Shown one piece after another: positions 25,374-33,593 of a DNA stretch of 64,000 nt (its first letter is position 1; each line of letters begins with the position of its first letter). The notes below the pieces were generated by a model. It was not told the DNA's origin. It did not search any database and worked only from the letters and a program-made list of their open reading frames with translations. The translations under genes were made by a program, and so were the position numbers. This stretch comes from Polaribacter sp. MED152 (GTDB taxonomy: Bacteria; Bacteroidota; Bacteroidia; Flavobacteriales; Flavobacteriaceae): assembly GCF_000152945.2 (NCBI RefSeq), contig NC_020830.1, positions 2,304,501-2,368,500 of the forward strand, read 5' to 3'.

Positions 25374-27227
25374 ATGAGAAAATTATTACTTCTACTGGTA
25401 TCTGTAGGTATGCTTGTTGCTTGTGCAGAAACTAAAGACGTTCAGTACTCAGAAAACACAAAAAATAAAATGTCTTCGAATGCTAATGGTTATTGGCAAC
25501 AACAGGTAGATTATACTATGGATATTGATATGGATGTAAACAACTATCAATATAAAGGAACACAAAAATTAGTGTACACAAACAATTCTCCAGACGATTT
25601 AGACCGTGTTTTTTATCATTTATATTTTAATGCGTTTCAACCTGGTTCTCAAATGGATGTTCGTTCATTAAACATTGCAGATCCAGACAGAAGGGTAGGA
25701 GATAGAATCAGCAAATTAAAACCAAATGAAATTGGTTACATAAAAGTAAATTCTTTAAAACAAGATGGTGCTGAAGTAACTTATGAAACTGTAGGTACAA
25801 TTCTAGAAGTAAAATTGCAAAAGCCTATTAAAGCCGGAGAAACTGTAACTTTTGATATGGTATTTGATGCGCAAGTGCCAGTGCAAATAAGACGTTCAGG
25901 AAGAAATAGTAAAGAAAATGTTGCACTTTCTATGGCTCAATGGTATCCTAAAATGGCTGAGTATGATTTTCAAGGATGGCATACTCCACCATATATAGCA
26001 CGTGAATTTCATGGTGTTTGGGGAGATTTTGATGTTACCTTGCACATAGATAAAAATTATGTAGTTGGTGGTACTGGTTATTTGCAAAATCCGCAAGAAG
26101 TTGGTCATAATTATGCAGATAAAAATCAACCATTAAATTTACCTAAAGGCGATAAATTAACATGGCATTTTAAAGCACCAAATGTACATGATTTTGTTTG
26201 GGCTGCAGACCCTGAGTATAATCACGATATTTTAAAAATGCCTTCTGGGCCAACTTTACATTTTTTCTACAAAAAAACTTTAGAAGGTGAATATTTACAA
26301 AATTGGAAAAAACTACAACCACAAACTGCAGAGTTAATGGCATATTTTTCTGAGAATGTAGGTAAATATCCTTATGAACAATACTCAGTAATTCAAGGTG
26401 GAGATGGAGGTATGGAGTATGCTATGGCTACTTTAATTACAGGTAAGCGTAAATATGGAAGCTTATTTGGTGTTACTGCTCATGAAATGGCTCATACTTG
26501 GTTTCAATTTTTATTAGCTTCTAACGAAAGTTTACATCCATGGATGGATGAAGGTTTTACAAGTTACATTTCTAACAAAGCAGAAAACGAAATTTTAAAC
26601 GAGAATAAAGAAAATCCGCATGCTGGTTCTTATAGAGGCTATAGAACAATTGTAAACAGAGGTTATGAAGAATCTCTTTCTACACATGCAGATAGATATA
26701 ACACAAACTGGGCATATGGTACTGCAAGTTACTCTAAAGGAAATATTTTCTTATCGCAATTAGAATATGTTATTGGTTCAGAAAATGTGGCTAAAGGTTT
26801 AAAAAAGTACTTTAACGATTTTAGTTTTAAACACCCAACTCCAAATGATATCAAACGTTCAATGGAGAAAGTTTCTGGTATACATTTAGACTGGTATTTA
26901 AACGAATGGACACAAACTACGCACACTATAGATTATGGAGTTAAATCTGTAAATGGCAAAACCATTACTTTAGAAAGAATTGGTAAAATGCCAATGCCAA
27001 TAGATTTAGAGGTAGAATACACAGATGGATCTACAGAAAGTTTTAATATTCCTTTACGTATTATGAGAGGTGTTAAGCCTACAACTGCAACTGTTTTAGA
27101 AGATTGGGCTTGGGCTATTCCAACATATTCTTTTGATGCAGCAAAAGCTGTAAAATCTGTAACTATTGATAAAAGTGGATTAATGGCAGATGTTAAATTA
27201 GATAACAATACCTATCCTGCAAAATAG
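25374..27227 (+). CDS. M1-family zinc aminopeptidase lipoprotein
   Basis: This 617-residue metallopeptidase has a lipoprotein signal peptide (MLVAC, C17). The zinc site is HEMAH (H370, E371, H374) with the third ligand E393 in WMDEGF. The exopeptidase GxMEN equivalent is GGMEYA at 345-350. An N-terminal beta-domain (about 50-280) precedes the catalytic domain, as in leukotriene-A4-hydrolase-like M1 enzymes. It would trim peptides at the membrane surface, and the S8 lipoprotein upstream could supply substrates (inference). It is followed by a strong bidirectional terminator. Confidence 0.94.
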   Translation: MRKLLLLLVSVGMLVACAETKDVQYSENTKNKMSSNANGYWQQQVDYTMDIDMDVNNYQYKGTQKLVYTNNSPDDLDRVFYHLYFNAFQPGSQMDVRSLNIADPDRRVGDRISKLKPNEIGYIKVNSLKQDGAEVTYETVGTILEVKLQKPIKAGETVTFDMVFDAQVPVQIRRSGRNSKENVALSMAQWYPKMAEYDFQGWHTPPYIAREFHGVWGDFDVTLHIDKNYVVGGTGYLQNPQEVGHNYADKNQPLNLPKGDKLTWHFKAPNVHDFVWAADPEYNHDILKMPSGPTLHFFYKKTLEGEYLQNWKKLQPQTAELMAYFSENVGKYPYEQYSVIQGGDGGMEYAMATLITGKRKYGSLFGVTAHEMAHTWFQFLLASNESLHPWMDEGFTSYISNKAENEILNENKENPHAGSYRGYRTIVNRGYEESLSTHADRYNTNWAYGTASYSKGNIFLSQLEYVIGSENVAKGLKKYFNDFSFKHPTPNDIKRSMEKVSGIHLDWYLNEWTQTTHTIDYGVKSVNGKTITLERIGKMPMPIDLEVEYTDGSTESFNIPLRIMRGVKPTTATVLEDWAWAIPTYSFDAAKAVKSVTIDKSGLMADVKLDNNTYPAK

Positions 27228-27244
27228 GTATAATCAGTATATAT

Positions 27245-27283
27245 AATAAAAAAGGTGAAGCTATAAGCTTCACCTTTTTTATT
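27245..27283. terminator. Bidirectional terminator between the M1 peptidase and LysE genes
   Basis: An 18-base perfect inverted repeat with a 3-base ATA centre contains AGGTGAAGCT / AGCTTCACCT inside A and T tracts, so it works in both directions. Confidence 0.9.
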
Positions 27284-27302
27284 ATGTCAACTTGTTTATT
27301 TC

Positions 27303-27971
27303 TTAGGTTAAGAATTCGTTTATTTTTTCTTTAGGAATAAAGCCCATAAGCATTAAATAAATTCCACAAACAATCAATATGATACCCATAACACGTTTTA
27401 CTCTATAAATTACAGCAGGTGTCATTTTACTTTTTAATTGTTTTGCTAAAACTATTTTACATAAATCTGTAATAAAATATCCTAAAATGATGGTAGCAAA
27501 ATATAAAAATATTGCATTTTGATTCATTTTTAGGGCAGGTCCAATTACTAATACAGTTCCTAGCCAAAAAGCCAAAACACCAATGTTTATGAAATTTAAA
27601 AAGAATCCTTTTACAAATAATTTAAGGTAGTTGTTTTCTACAATAGGCACTTCTATAGATTTGGCAGATTCTAATGCTTGCTTTTTATTTTCTCGATCAA
27701 AATAGGTAATTAAGCCATAAATGATAAGTACTAAACCACCAATAAAAAACAATCTAGGATCGTCTTTAATTTTTTCTAATAAAGATCTACTTCCATAATA
27801 GCCAATCAATATAAAGCAAATATCGCCCAAAATCACGCCTAAATCTAGAGCAATAGCAGCTCTTGCACCTTTTAAAATACTGGTTTGAATCAGCATAAAA
27901 AATACAGGCCCAATCATAAAAGCCATGAAAAAGCCAATAAGTAAAGCGTTTTTAAAGTCGTAAATATCCAT
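27303..27971 (-). CDS. LysE-family transporter
   Basis: This is a 222-residue integral membrane protein with about six hydrophobic segments. The N-terminal FFMAFMIGPVFFMLIQTSI contains the GP signature of the LysE/RhtB exporters, and DLGVILGD follows. LysE-type proteins export amino acids or related metabolites. The polar middle loop (about 95-110) is typical. It is last in the minus-strand order asd - reductase - lysE, 20 bases after the reductase gene. The exported compound cannot be told; an aspartate-family amino acid would fit the linkage to asd but is speculative. Confidence 0.88.
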   Translation of the reverse strand: MDIYDFKNALLIGFFMAFMIGPVFFMLIQTSILKGARAAIALDLGVILGDICFILIGYYGSRSLLEKIKDDPRLFFIGGLVLIIYGLITYFDRENKKQALESAKSIEVPIVENNYLKLFVKGFFLNFINIGVLAFWLGTVLVIGPALKMNQNAIFLYFATIILGYFITDLCKIVLAKQLKSKMTPAVIYRVKRVMGIILIVCGIYLMLMGFIPKEKINEFLT

Positions 27972-27991
27972 ATTTTACAAAAATAAGGATT

Positions 27992-29038
27992 TTAAACGTC
28001 ATCAAAATCAATAGAAATGGTAGATGTTGTTGGGTGTGCTTGGCATGTTAAAATAAATCCTTCTTCCATTTCACCATCAGTTAAAATAGTGTTCTTAACC
28101 ATAACAGCTTTACCTTCTGTTACTTTAGCTAAACAAGAACTACAAACTCCACCTTGACAAGAATAAGGAGGATCTAAATCATTACGCAATGTAGCTGCTA
28201 AAATATCATCTGTTTGTTGCATGCTAAAGGTAGTTTCTTCATCATCTAACAAAACTGTTATTTTGGTGGTACCCTCTTTTACTTCTTCAAGAGCTTCTTC
28301 ATCTACAGATACTGTAAATAATTCAAAATGAATATTTTCTGTTGTAAAGTAATTTTCTTTAAGAGTACTAGTAACAGCATTAATCATTTCTTCTGGGCCA
28401 CATAAATAAGCAGCATCAAAAGTGGTTTCTTTGTACATATTCTTTACAAAGTAATTTGTAACACTTTTATCGATTCTTCCTCTTAACTGGTTTTTTACTT
28501 CTTCTCTACTAAAAATATAGTGTAGCTTAAATTGATTTGGATAATTCTCTTTTAATGCATTTAACTCATCGTAAAAAATGGTGTCTGCAACAGATTTATT
28601 ACCATAAACTAAAGTAAAGTTTGCAGAAGGTTCATTTTCTAAAACCGATTTTACCATAGATAAAATAGGAGTTATACCAGAACCTGCAGCAAATGCAATG
28701 TAATTTTTGTTTGCTTCTGGTTTTAGCTCAAATCTACCTTCTGGAGCCGAAATTTCAATGGAATCTCCAGTTTTTAATTCAGTGGTTGCATATTGAGAAA
28801 ACGTTCCGTTTTCTACAGCTTTAATTGCAACTCTAATTTCGTTACTTTTTGGTGTAGAACAAATGGAATAAGCTCTTCGAACTTCTTCTCCATTAATAAT
28901 GGTTTGTAATGTTATGTATTGCCCAGAAACAAAATTAAAATCTTGCTTTAATTGTTCAGGTATATCAAATAAAACAGAAACCGCGTTTGCGGTTTCTTGT
29001 TTAACTTCTTGTATGTTTACTTTGTGAAAATCTGCCAT
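27992..29038 (-). CDS. PaaE-type flavin/2Fe-2S oxidoreductase
   Basis: This 348-residue protein has a ferredoxin-NADP-reductase module (about 1-235) followed by a plant-type 2Fe-2S ferredoxin domain (about 255-348). The FAD site is RAYSICS, the nucleotide site AAGSGITPILSM and the C-terminal NAD contact YLCGPEEMI. The ferredoxin cysteines are in YSCQGGVCSSC plus a later LTCQAHP. The architecture is that of the reductase subunit of phenylacetyl-CoA epoxidase (PaaE) and related electron donors. No paaABCD genes are in the window, so it probably serves another oxygenase; Bacteroidota often carry it alone. It begins 8 bases after asd. Confidence 0.88.
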   Translation of the reverse strand: MADFHKVNIQEVKQETANAVSVLFDIPEQLKQDFNFVSGQYITLQTIINGEEVRRAYSICSTPKSNEIRVAIKAVENGTFSQYATTELKTGDSIEISAPEGRFELKPEANKNYIAFAAGSGITPILSMVKSVLENEPSANFTLVYGNKSVADTIFYDELNALKENYPNQFKLHYIFSREEVKNQLRGRIDKSVTNYFVKNMYKETTFDAAYLCGPEEMINAVTSTLKENYFTTENIHFELFTVSVDEEALEEVKEGTTKITVLLDDEETTFSMQQTDDILAATLRNDLDPPYSCQGGVCSSCLAKVTEGKAVMVKNTILTDGEMEEGFILTCQAHPTTSTISIDFDDV

Positions 29039-29046
29039 AAATGTGT

Positions 29047-30036
29047 TTAAACTAAATTATTTGCAATTAAAAATTCAGCTATTTGAACTGTATTTGTTGC
29101 AGCACCTTTTCTTAAGTTATCTGCAACTATCCACAAATTTAAGGTATTTTCTTGAGATTCGTCTCTTCTAATTCGTCCAACAAAAACTTCATCTTTGTCA
29201 TGAGCATTAATTGGCATTGGGTATACGTTGTTGTCTAAATCATCTTGTACAATAACACCAGGAAAATCATTTAATAATTGACGCACTTCTGCCAAATCAA
29301 AATCATTTTCAAACTGCACATTTACAGCTTCTGAATGACCACCAGCTGTAGGAATACGAACTGCAGTTGCAGTTACAGAAAAAGAATCATCTCTTAAAAT
29401 TTTCTTTGGTTCGTTCACCAACTTCATTTCTTCTTTGGTGTAACCATTGTCTAAGAAAATATCACAATGAGGTAGTGCATTTCTACCAATTTTATGAGGA
29501 TAAGCCATTTCTCCATCAATTCCAGCCTCTTCATTATCTAATTGTTGTACAGCTTTTACTCCAGTTCCTGAAACAGATTGATAGGTAGAAACTACTAACC
29601 GTTTCATTGTATATTTCTCATGTAAAGGTGCTAACGCCATAACCAACTGAATTGTAGAGCAGTTTGGGTTTGCTATAATTTTATCTTCGGCTGTTAGTAC
29701 ATCACCATTAATTTCTGGTACAACTAATTTTTTATCAGCATCCATTCTCCAAGCAGAAGAATTATCAATAACTGTAGTACCCATTTCTGCAAATTTAGGA
29801 GCCCATTCTAAAGAGGTGTCTCCACCTGCAGAAAACAAAGCGATGTCTGGTTTTAAATTTACAGCATCTTCTAAGGTTACGATTGTAAATTCTTTACCCT
29901 TATAACTTAACTTTTTTCCTGCAGATCTAGCAGAAGCTACAGGTATAAATTCGGTTATAGGTAAATTACGTTCTTCTAATACTTTTAACATCACTGTGCC
30001 AACCATACCAGTTGCACCAACTACTGCTACTTTCAT
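29047..30036 (-). CDS. asd: Aspartate-semialdehyde dehydrogenase
   Basis: This 329-residue enzyme of the Lys/Thr/Met and diaminopimelate route makes aspartate semialdehyde from aspartyl phosphate. The N-terminal nucleotide fold starts VAVVGATGMVG. The catalytic Cys is C126 in NPNCSTIQ, and the acid/base His is in GGHSEAV. The bacterial-type length is normal. It is the first gene of the minus-strand group asd - reductase - lysE. The 351-base region upstream holds its promoter, though no exact -7 box was found on that strand. Confidence 0.97.
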   Translation of the reverse strand: MKVAVVGATGMVGTVMLKVLEERNLPITEFIPVASARSAGKKLSYKGKEFTIVTLEDAVNLKPDIALFSAGGDTSLEWAPKFAEMGTTVIDNSSAWRMDADKKLVVPEINGDVLTAEDKIIANPNCSTIQLVMALAPLHEKYTMKRLVVSTYQSVSGTGVKAVQQLDNEEAGIDGEMAYPHKIGRNALPHCDIFLDNGYTKEEMKLVNEPKKILRDDSFSVTATAVRIPTAGGHSEAVNVQFENDFDLAEVRQLLNDFPGVIVQDDLDNNVYPMPINAHDKDEVFVGRIRRDESQENTLNLWIVADNLRKGAATNTVQIAEFLIANNLV

Positions 30037-30387
30037 TATTTTAAATTTTGTTTCTAAATTCTTTTACAAAGATGAGAACTAAATACATGTTAGCCATTAT
30101 TTTAATAAATATTTACCAATATATTTACAGATGTTTAAAATTTAACAGATTGTTGTAAAAATTCCTTTTCTATGATTTCTTTAAGGATGAAAATAGGTTG
30201 TTATAACTACTTTTAGTAGCGTTAAACAAAAGCATTATAAATATCTGGTGATTTTTCTTAAGATTATATTTATTCTTTATTTTCTGCTTAAACAAAATAG
30301 TTTAGAATGCTAAAATTATTGTAATTTTGTCGAGAATTATTTTACGAACACGAACTGAATAATGTTCAGCTTAAAAAAAGGTATAGC
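30037..30387. other. Divergent intergenic region asd / trhO
   Basis: This region of about 350 bases has no credible gene. It is very AT-rich and must hold promoters for both flanking genes; only the trhO -7 box at 30322-30329 is clear. A short ATG-initiated frame at 30362 is out of frame with trhO and looks accidental. Confidence 0.5.
30322..30329 (+). promoter_or_regulatory. -7 promoter box of trhO
   Basis: TAATTTTG matches TAnnTTTG exactly, giving a leader of about 50 bases before the ATG at 30388. The -33 element is not clear. Confidence 0.5.
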
Positions 30388-31419
30388 ATGCAACTGTACA
30401 ATAAGTTAAGCGCACAAGAACGCGCAGAATTAATTGATAAAGCTGGTAAAGACAGACTTACCATTTCTTTTTATCAATACCACCAAATTAAAAATCCTCA
30501 AATCTTAAGAGATAAGTTATTTCTAGAATGGAATGCTCTAGATGTATTAGGTAGAATTTACGTATCCTATGAAGGTATTAATGCTCAACTTTCTGTACCA
30601 TCAGAAAACTTATACGCATTGAAAGAACAACTAGATAGTATAAGCTTTCTTAAAGACATTCGCCTAAATATTGCTATTGAACAATACAATAAATCGTTTC
30701 TAAAACTTAAAGTGAAAGTTAGAAACAAAATTGTAGCAGATGGTCTTAATGATGACACTTTTGATGTTACTAATAAAGGGATACATTTAAACGCGAAAGA
30801 ATTTAATGAAATGTTGGCAAATCCTGATACAGTGTGTGTAGATATGCGCAATCATTATGAGAGTGAAATTGGTCATTTTGATGGTGCAGTTACTCCAGAT
30901 GTAGATACGTTTCGTGATTCTTTAGACATTATTGAAGAAGATTTAAAAGACAATAAAGAAGATAAGAATTTATTGATGTATTGTACTGGAGGTATTCGTT
31001 GTGAAAAAGCATCTGCTTATTACAAACACAAAGGATTTAAAAACGTTTTTCAGTTAGAAGGTGGTATTATAGAATATACACGTCAAGTAAATGAAGAAGG
31101 CATAGAAAATAAATTTATTGGTAAAAACTTCGTGTTCGATCATAGAAGAGCAGAAAAAATTACAGATGATGTTATTGCCAATTGCCATCAATGTGGAAAA
31201 CCTTGCGATACCCATACAAACTGTGCAAATGAAGCTTGTCATTTGTTGTTTATACAATGTGATGAATGTTCAGAAAAAATGGAAAATACTTGTTCTACAG
31301 ATTGTCAAGAAATTATTCATTTACCTTACGAAGAACAAAAAGAACTAAGAAAAGGTAAAGGAAACAGTAACAAAATTTTTAAAAAAGGCAGAAGTAAAGT
31401 TTTAAAATTTAAAAACTAA
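30388..31419 (+). CDS. trhO: Oxygen-dependent tRNA uridine(34) hydroxylase TrhO (YceA-like)
   Basis: This is a 343-residue rhodanese-containing protein. Residues about 20-110 form the acylphosphatase-like N-terminal domain (YEGINAQLSV). A rhodanese domain at about 135-235 carries MYCTGGIRCEKA with the active Cys. A Cys-rich C-terminal part (CHQCGKPC, CANEAC, CDECSEKM) follows. This layout is that of TrhO, which makes 5-hydroxyuridine at the wobble position of some tRNAs using O2. Bacteroidota usually have this version with the Cys-rich tail. It is a single-gene unit closed by a terminator. Confidence 0.93.
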   Translation: MQLYNKLSAQERAELIDKAGKDRLTISFYQYHQIKNPQILRDKLFLEWNALDVLGRIYVSYEGINAQLSVPSENLYALKEQLDSISFLKDIRLNIAIEQYNKSFLKLKVKVRNKIVADGLNDDTFDVTNKGIHLNAKEFNEMLANPDTVCVDMRNHYESEIGHFDGAVTPDVDTFRDSLDIIEEDLKDNKEDKNLLMYCTGGIRCEKASAYYKHKGFKNVFQLEGGIIEYTRQVNEEGIENKFIGKNFVFDHRRAEKITDDVIANCHQCGKPCDTHTNCANEACHLLFIQCDECSEKMENTCSTDCQEIIHLPYEEQKELRKGKGNSNKIFKKGRSKVLKFKN

Positions 31420-31441
31420 ATTTCTTTCGAAAATAAATAAT

Positions 31442-31469
31442 AAGGCCTCTTTTATAGAGGTCTTTTTTG
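31442..31469 (+). terminator. Terminator after trhO
   Basis: AAGGCCTCT (31442-31450) and AGAGGTCTT (31456-31464) form a 9-bp stem including one G-T pair, followed by a T run. Confidence 0.8.
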
Positions 31470-31776
31470 TTTTTAAAACGAATTCTAATTAGATGATAGC
31501 GAATTCTAAATGGCACAAATTTTAATTGTCAAAACAGATTAATTTAGTGCAAAGAGTAGCAAAGTTTGTAAAAATTAGATCTTAAAAAAAGCTGTTTTTT
31601 CATTCTTTAAGAATACGTATATTTACGAAATAGAGAAGATTGGGTGGAAATTATATAGGAGCCTGATTATCAAATTGTGAATCGTACGTTTTTAAGCAAA
31701 CAAGACTATAATTGATGCTGTTAATTACTTGGTAAAACAGCTTTAGTTTAAAAACGGATTAAAATATATATTTTAC
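31470..31776. other. Long intergenic region upstream of ricT
   Basis: There are about 300 bases without a credible open frame or tRNA. I see a small ATTCTTTAAGAAT hairpin near 31605 and a near -7 box (TATATTTA), but no exact promoter match. The stretch around 31635-31690 is richer in G than its surroundings and could be a leader or small RNA. Confidence 0.4.
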
Positions 31777-33120
31777 ATGGCATGTGGAAGTTGTGGTACA
31801 ACAGAAAATGGGGTACCTAGAGGTTGTAAAAGTAATGGAAATTGTGGGTCAGGTTCTTGTGGTAGTGGAAGTGAAAAGTTAGCTGTTTTTGATTGGCTTT
31901 CGAATATGAAATTACCAAGTGGTCAAGAACGTTATAATATTTTTGAAGTACGTTTTAAAAACGGAAGAAAACATTTTTATAAAAATGTAGATAATTTGCC
32001 CTTAACCATGGGTGATATTATTGCTGTAGAGGGTTCTCCAGGTCATGATATAGGGACTATTTCATTAGCAGGAGAATTAGTAAAAGTGCAAATGAAAAAG
32101 CGTAAAATTACGGAAGATCATGAAGATGTTAAGAAAATTTATAGAAAAGCTACTCAGAGAGATATAGATGTTTGGCAAGCAGCAAGAGCTAAGGAAGAAG
32201 AAACCCAAAGAAGAGGTCGAGAAATTTTAGGTAAACTTGGCTTACAGATGAAACTTTCTGATGTAGAGTATCAAGGAGATGGAAATAAAGCCACTTTTTA
32301 TTACACTGCAGATGCAAGAGTAGATTTTAGACAATTAATTAGAGATTTGGCTGGTGCTTTTTCAATTCGAGTAGAAATGAAACAAGTAGGTGCAAGGCAA
32401 GAAGCAGCAAGATTAGGAGGAGTAGGTTCTTGTGGTAGAGAATTATGTTGTTCTACTTGGTTAACAGATTTTAGAAAAGTAACAACATCTGCTGCACGTT
32501 ATCAGCAATTATCTTTAAACCCTTTAAAATTAGCAGGGCAATGTGGTAAGTTAAAATGTTGTTTAAATTTTGAGTTAGATACTTATTTAGATGCTTTAAA
32601 ATCGTTTCCAAAACAAGATGTGGTTCTAAAAACAGAAAAAGGAGATGCTGTTTTTGTAAAGATGGATATTTTTAAAAAACATCTTTGGTATACATACAAA
32701 GAAGAACGTTTTAAATGGTTTCGTTTAACCCTAGATCAGGTTCAAGAAATTATAGAATTAAATAAAAATAATGAAAAATCTATTTCGTTAGAAGAGTATG
32801 AATCTGATGTAGAGATTGTAGAAAAAGTAAGTTTTGAGGATGCAGCTGGGCAAGATAGTTTAACACGTTTTGATACACCTAAACCAAGTAAACGAAGAAG
32901 AAACAACAGAAACAAAAGGAAGAAAAAACCGGTTGCTGCAACTGTTGCAAAAACTTCAAATCAAAACAAGAACAATCAACAGAAAAGAAAACCAAAAAAC
33001 AAACCAAATCAAAATCAACCAAAAGCAGAAGGTGCAAGGCCAAATAAGCCAAGGAGAAATAATAGAAATAGAAAAAACAACAAAAACCAAAATGGGAATA
33101 GTGCTAAAGAAAAGTCATAA
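31777..33120 (+). CDS. ricT: PSP1-domain protein, RicT/YaaT-like, with Cys-rich N-terminus
   Basis: This is a 447-residue protein. The PSP1 domain occupies about 120-260, with conserved DVEYQGDGNKATFYYTADARVDFR and two Cys clusters, GSCGRELCCSTW and GQCGKLKCCLNFE. In Bacillus, RicT (YaaT) joins RicA and RicF in an iron-sulfur complex that assists RNase Y. The N-terminus adds five cysteines (C3, C6, C17, C23, C28) in a Gly/Ser-rich segment. The C-terminus (from about 365) is a Lys/Asn/Arg-rich disordered tail that may bind RNA (inference). The last 29 bases overlap gldH. RicT followed by gldH and PBP1A is a familiar Bacteroidota order. Confidence 0.87.
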   Translation: MACGSCGTTENGVPRGCKSNGNCGSGSCGSGSEKLAVFDWLSNMKLPSGQERYNIFEVRFKNGRKHFYKNVDNLPLTMGDIIAVEGSPGHDIGTISLAGELVKVQMKKRKITEDHEDVKKIYRKATQRDIDVWQAARAKEEETQRRGREILGKLGLQMKLSDVEYQGDGNKATFYYTADARVDFRQLIRDLAGAFSIRVEMKQVGARQEAARLGGVGSCGRELCCSTWLTDFRKVTTSAARYQQLSLNPLKLAGQCGKLKCCLNFELDTYLDALKSFPKQDVVLKTEKGDAVFVKMDIFKKHLWYTYKEERFKWFRLTLDQVQEIIELNKNNEKSISLEEYESDVEIVEKVSFEDAAGQDSLTRFDTPKPSKRRRNNRNKRKKKPVAATVAKTSNQNKNNQQKRKPKNKPNQNQPKAEGARPNKPRRNNRNRKNNKNQNGNSAKEKS

Positions 33121-33592
33121 ATTCTTTATTTTATTTCTAATAGCTATTTTGTACAGTTGCAACTCTAATATAGAGTTTACAGAATATAAAACAATGCAAG
33201 ATAGCAGTTGGAAATCTCAAGAGAAAATCTCATTTATTTTTGATGTATCAGATACTATTCAACCAAAAAACTTGTTTATCAATATCAGAAATAATTACAA
33301 TTACCCATTTAGTAATTTGTATGTTATTACTGAATTAAAAGCTCCAAATGGAGATAAAGTGATAGACACTTTACAGTATGCTATGACAGATGCTAAAGGG
33401 AATTTTTTAGGCGATGGTTTTGCAGATGTAATAGAAAATAAACTCTTTTACAAAGAACAAATAAAATTTGCAAAAGGTGGTGAATATCAATTTAATATTC
33501 GACATGCAATGCGTAAAAACGGACAGGTTAACCCTATTTCAAATTTAGAAGGTATACAAGATATTGGTTTCAGTATCGAAAATAATAATTAA
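33092..33592 (+). CDS. gldH: Gliding motility lipoprotein GldH
   Basis: This 166-residue lipoprotein has a signal peptide ending in ILYSC (C23). The mature part has NIEFTEYKTM, IFDVSDTIQPKNLFINIRNN and the end region NIRHAMRKNGQVNPI-NLEGIQDIG, which match GldH. GldH is needed for flavobacterial gliding. The open frame reaches upstream to 32870, but that part is the ricT tail read in another frame. The ATG at 33092 (or a GTG at 33101) fits the signal peptide. It overlaps ricT by 29 bases and ends 1 base before PBP1A. Confidence 0.9.
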   Translation: MGIVLKKSHKFFILFLIAILYSCNSNIEFTEYKTMQDSSWKSQEKISFIFDVSDTIQPKNLFINIRNNYNYPFSNLYVITELKAPNGDKVIDTLQYAMTDAKGNFLGDGFADVIENKLFYKEQIKFAKGGEYQFNIRHAMRKNGQVNPISNLEGIQDIGFSIENNN

Positions 33593-33593
33593 A

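Noticed and set aside
33564..33593. Start of PBP1A inside gldH
   Set aside because: The added residues are the gldH end in another frame; the ATG at 33594 directly follows the gldH stop.
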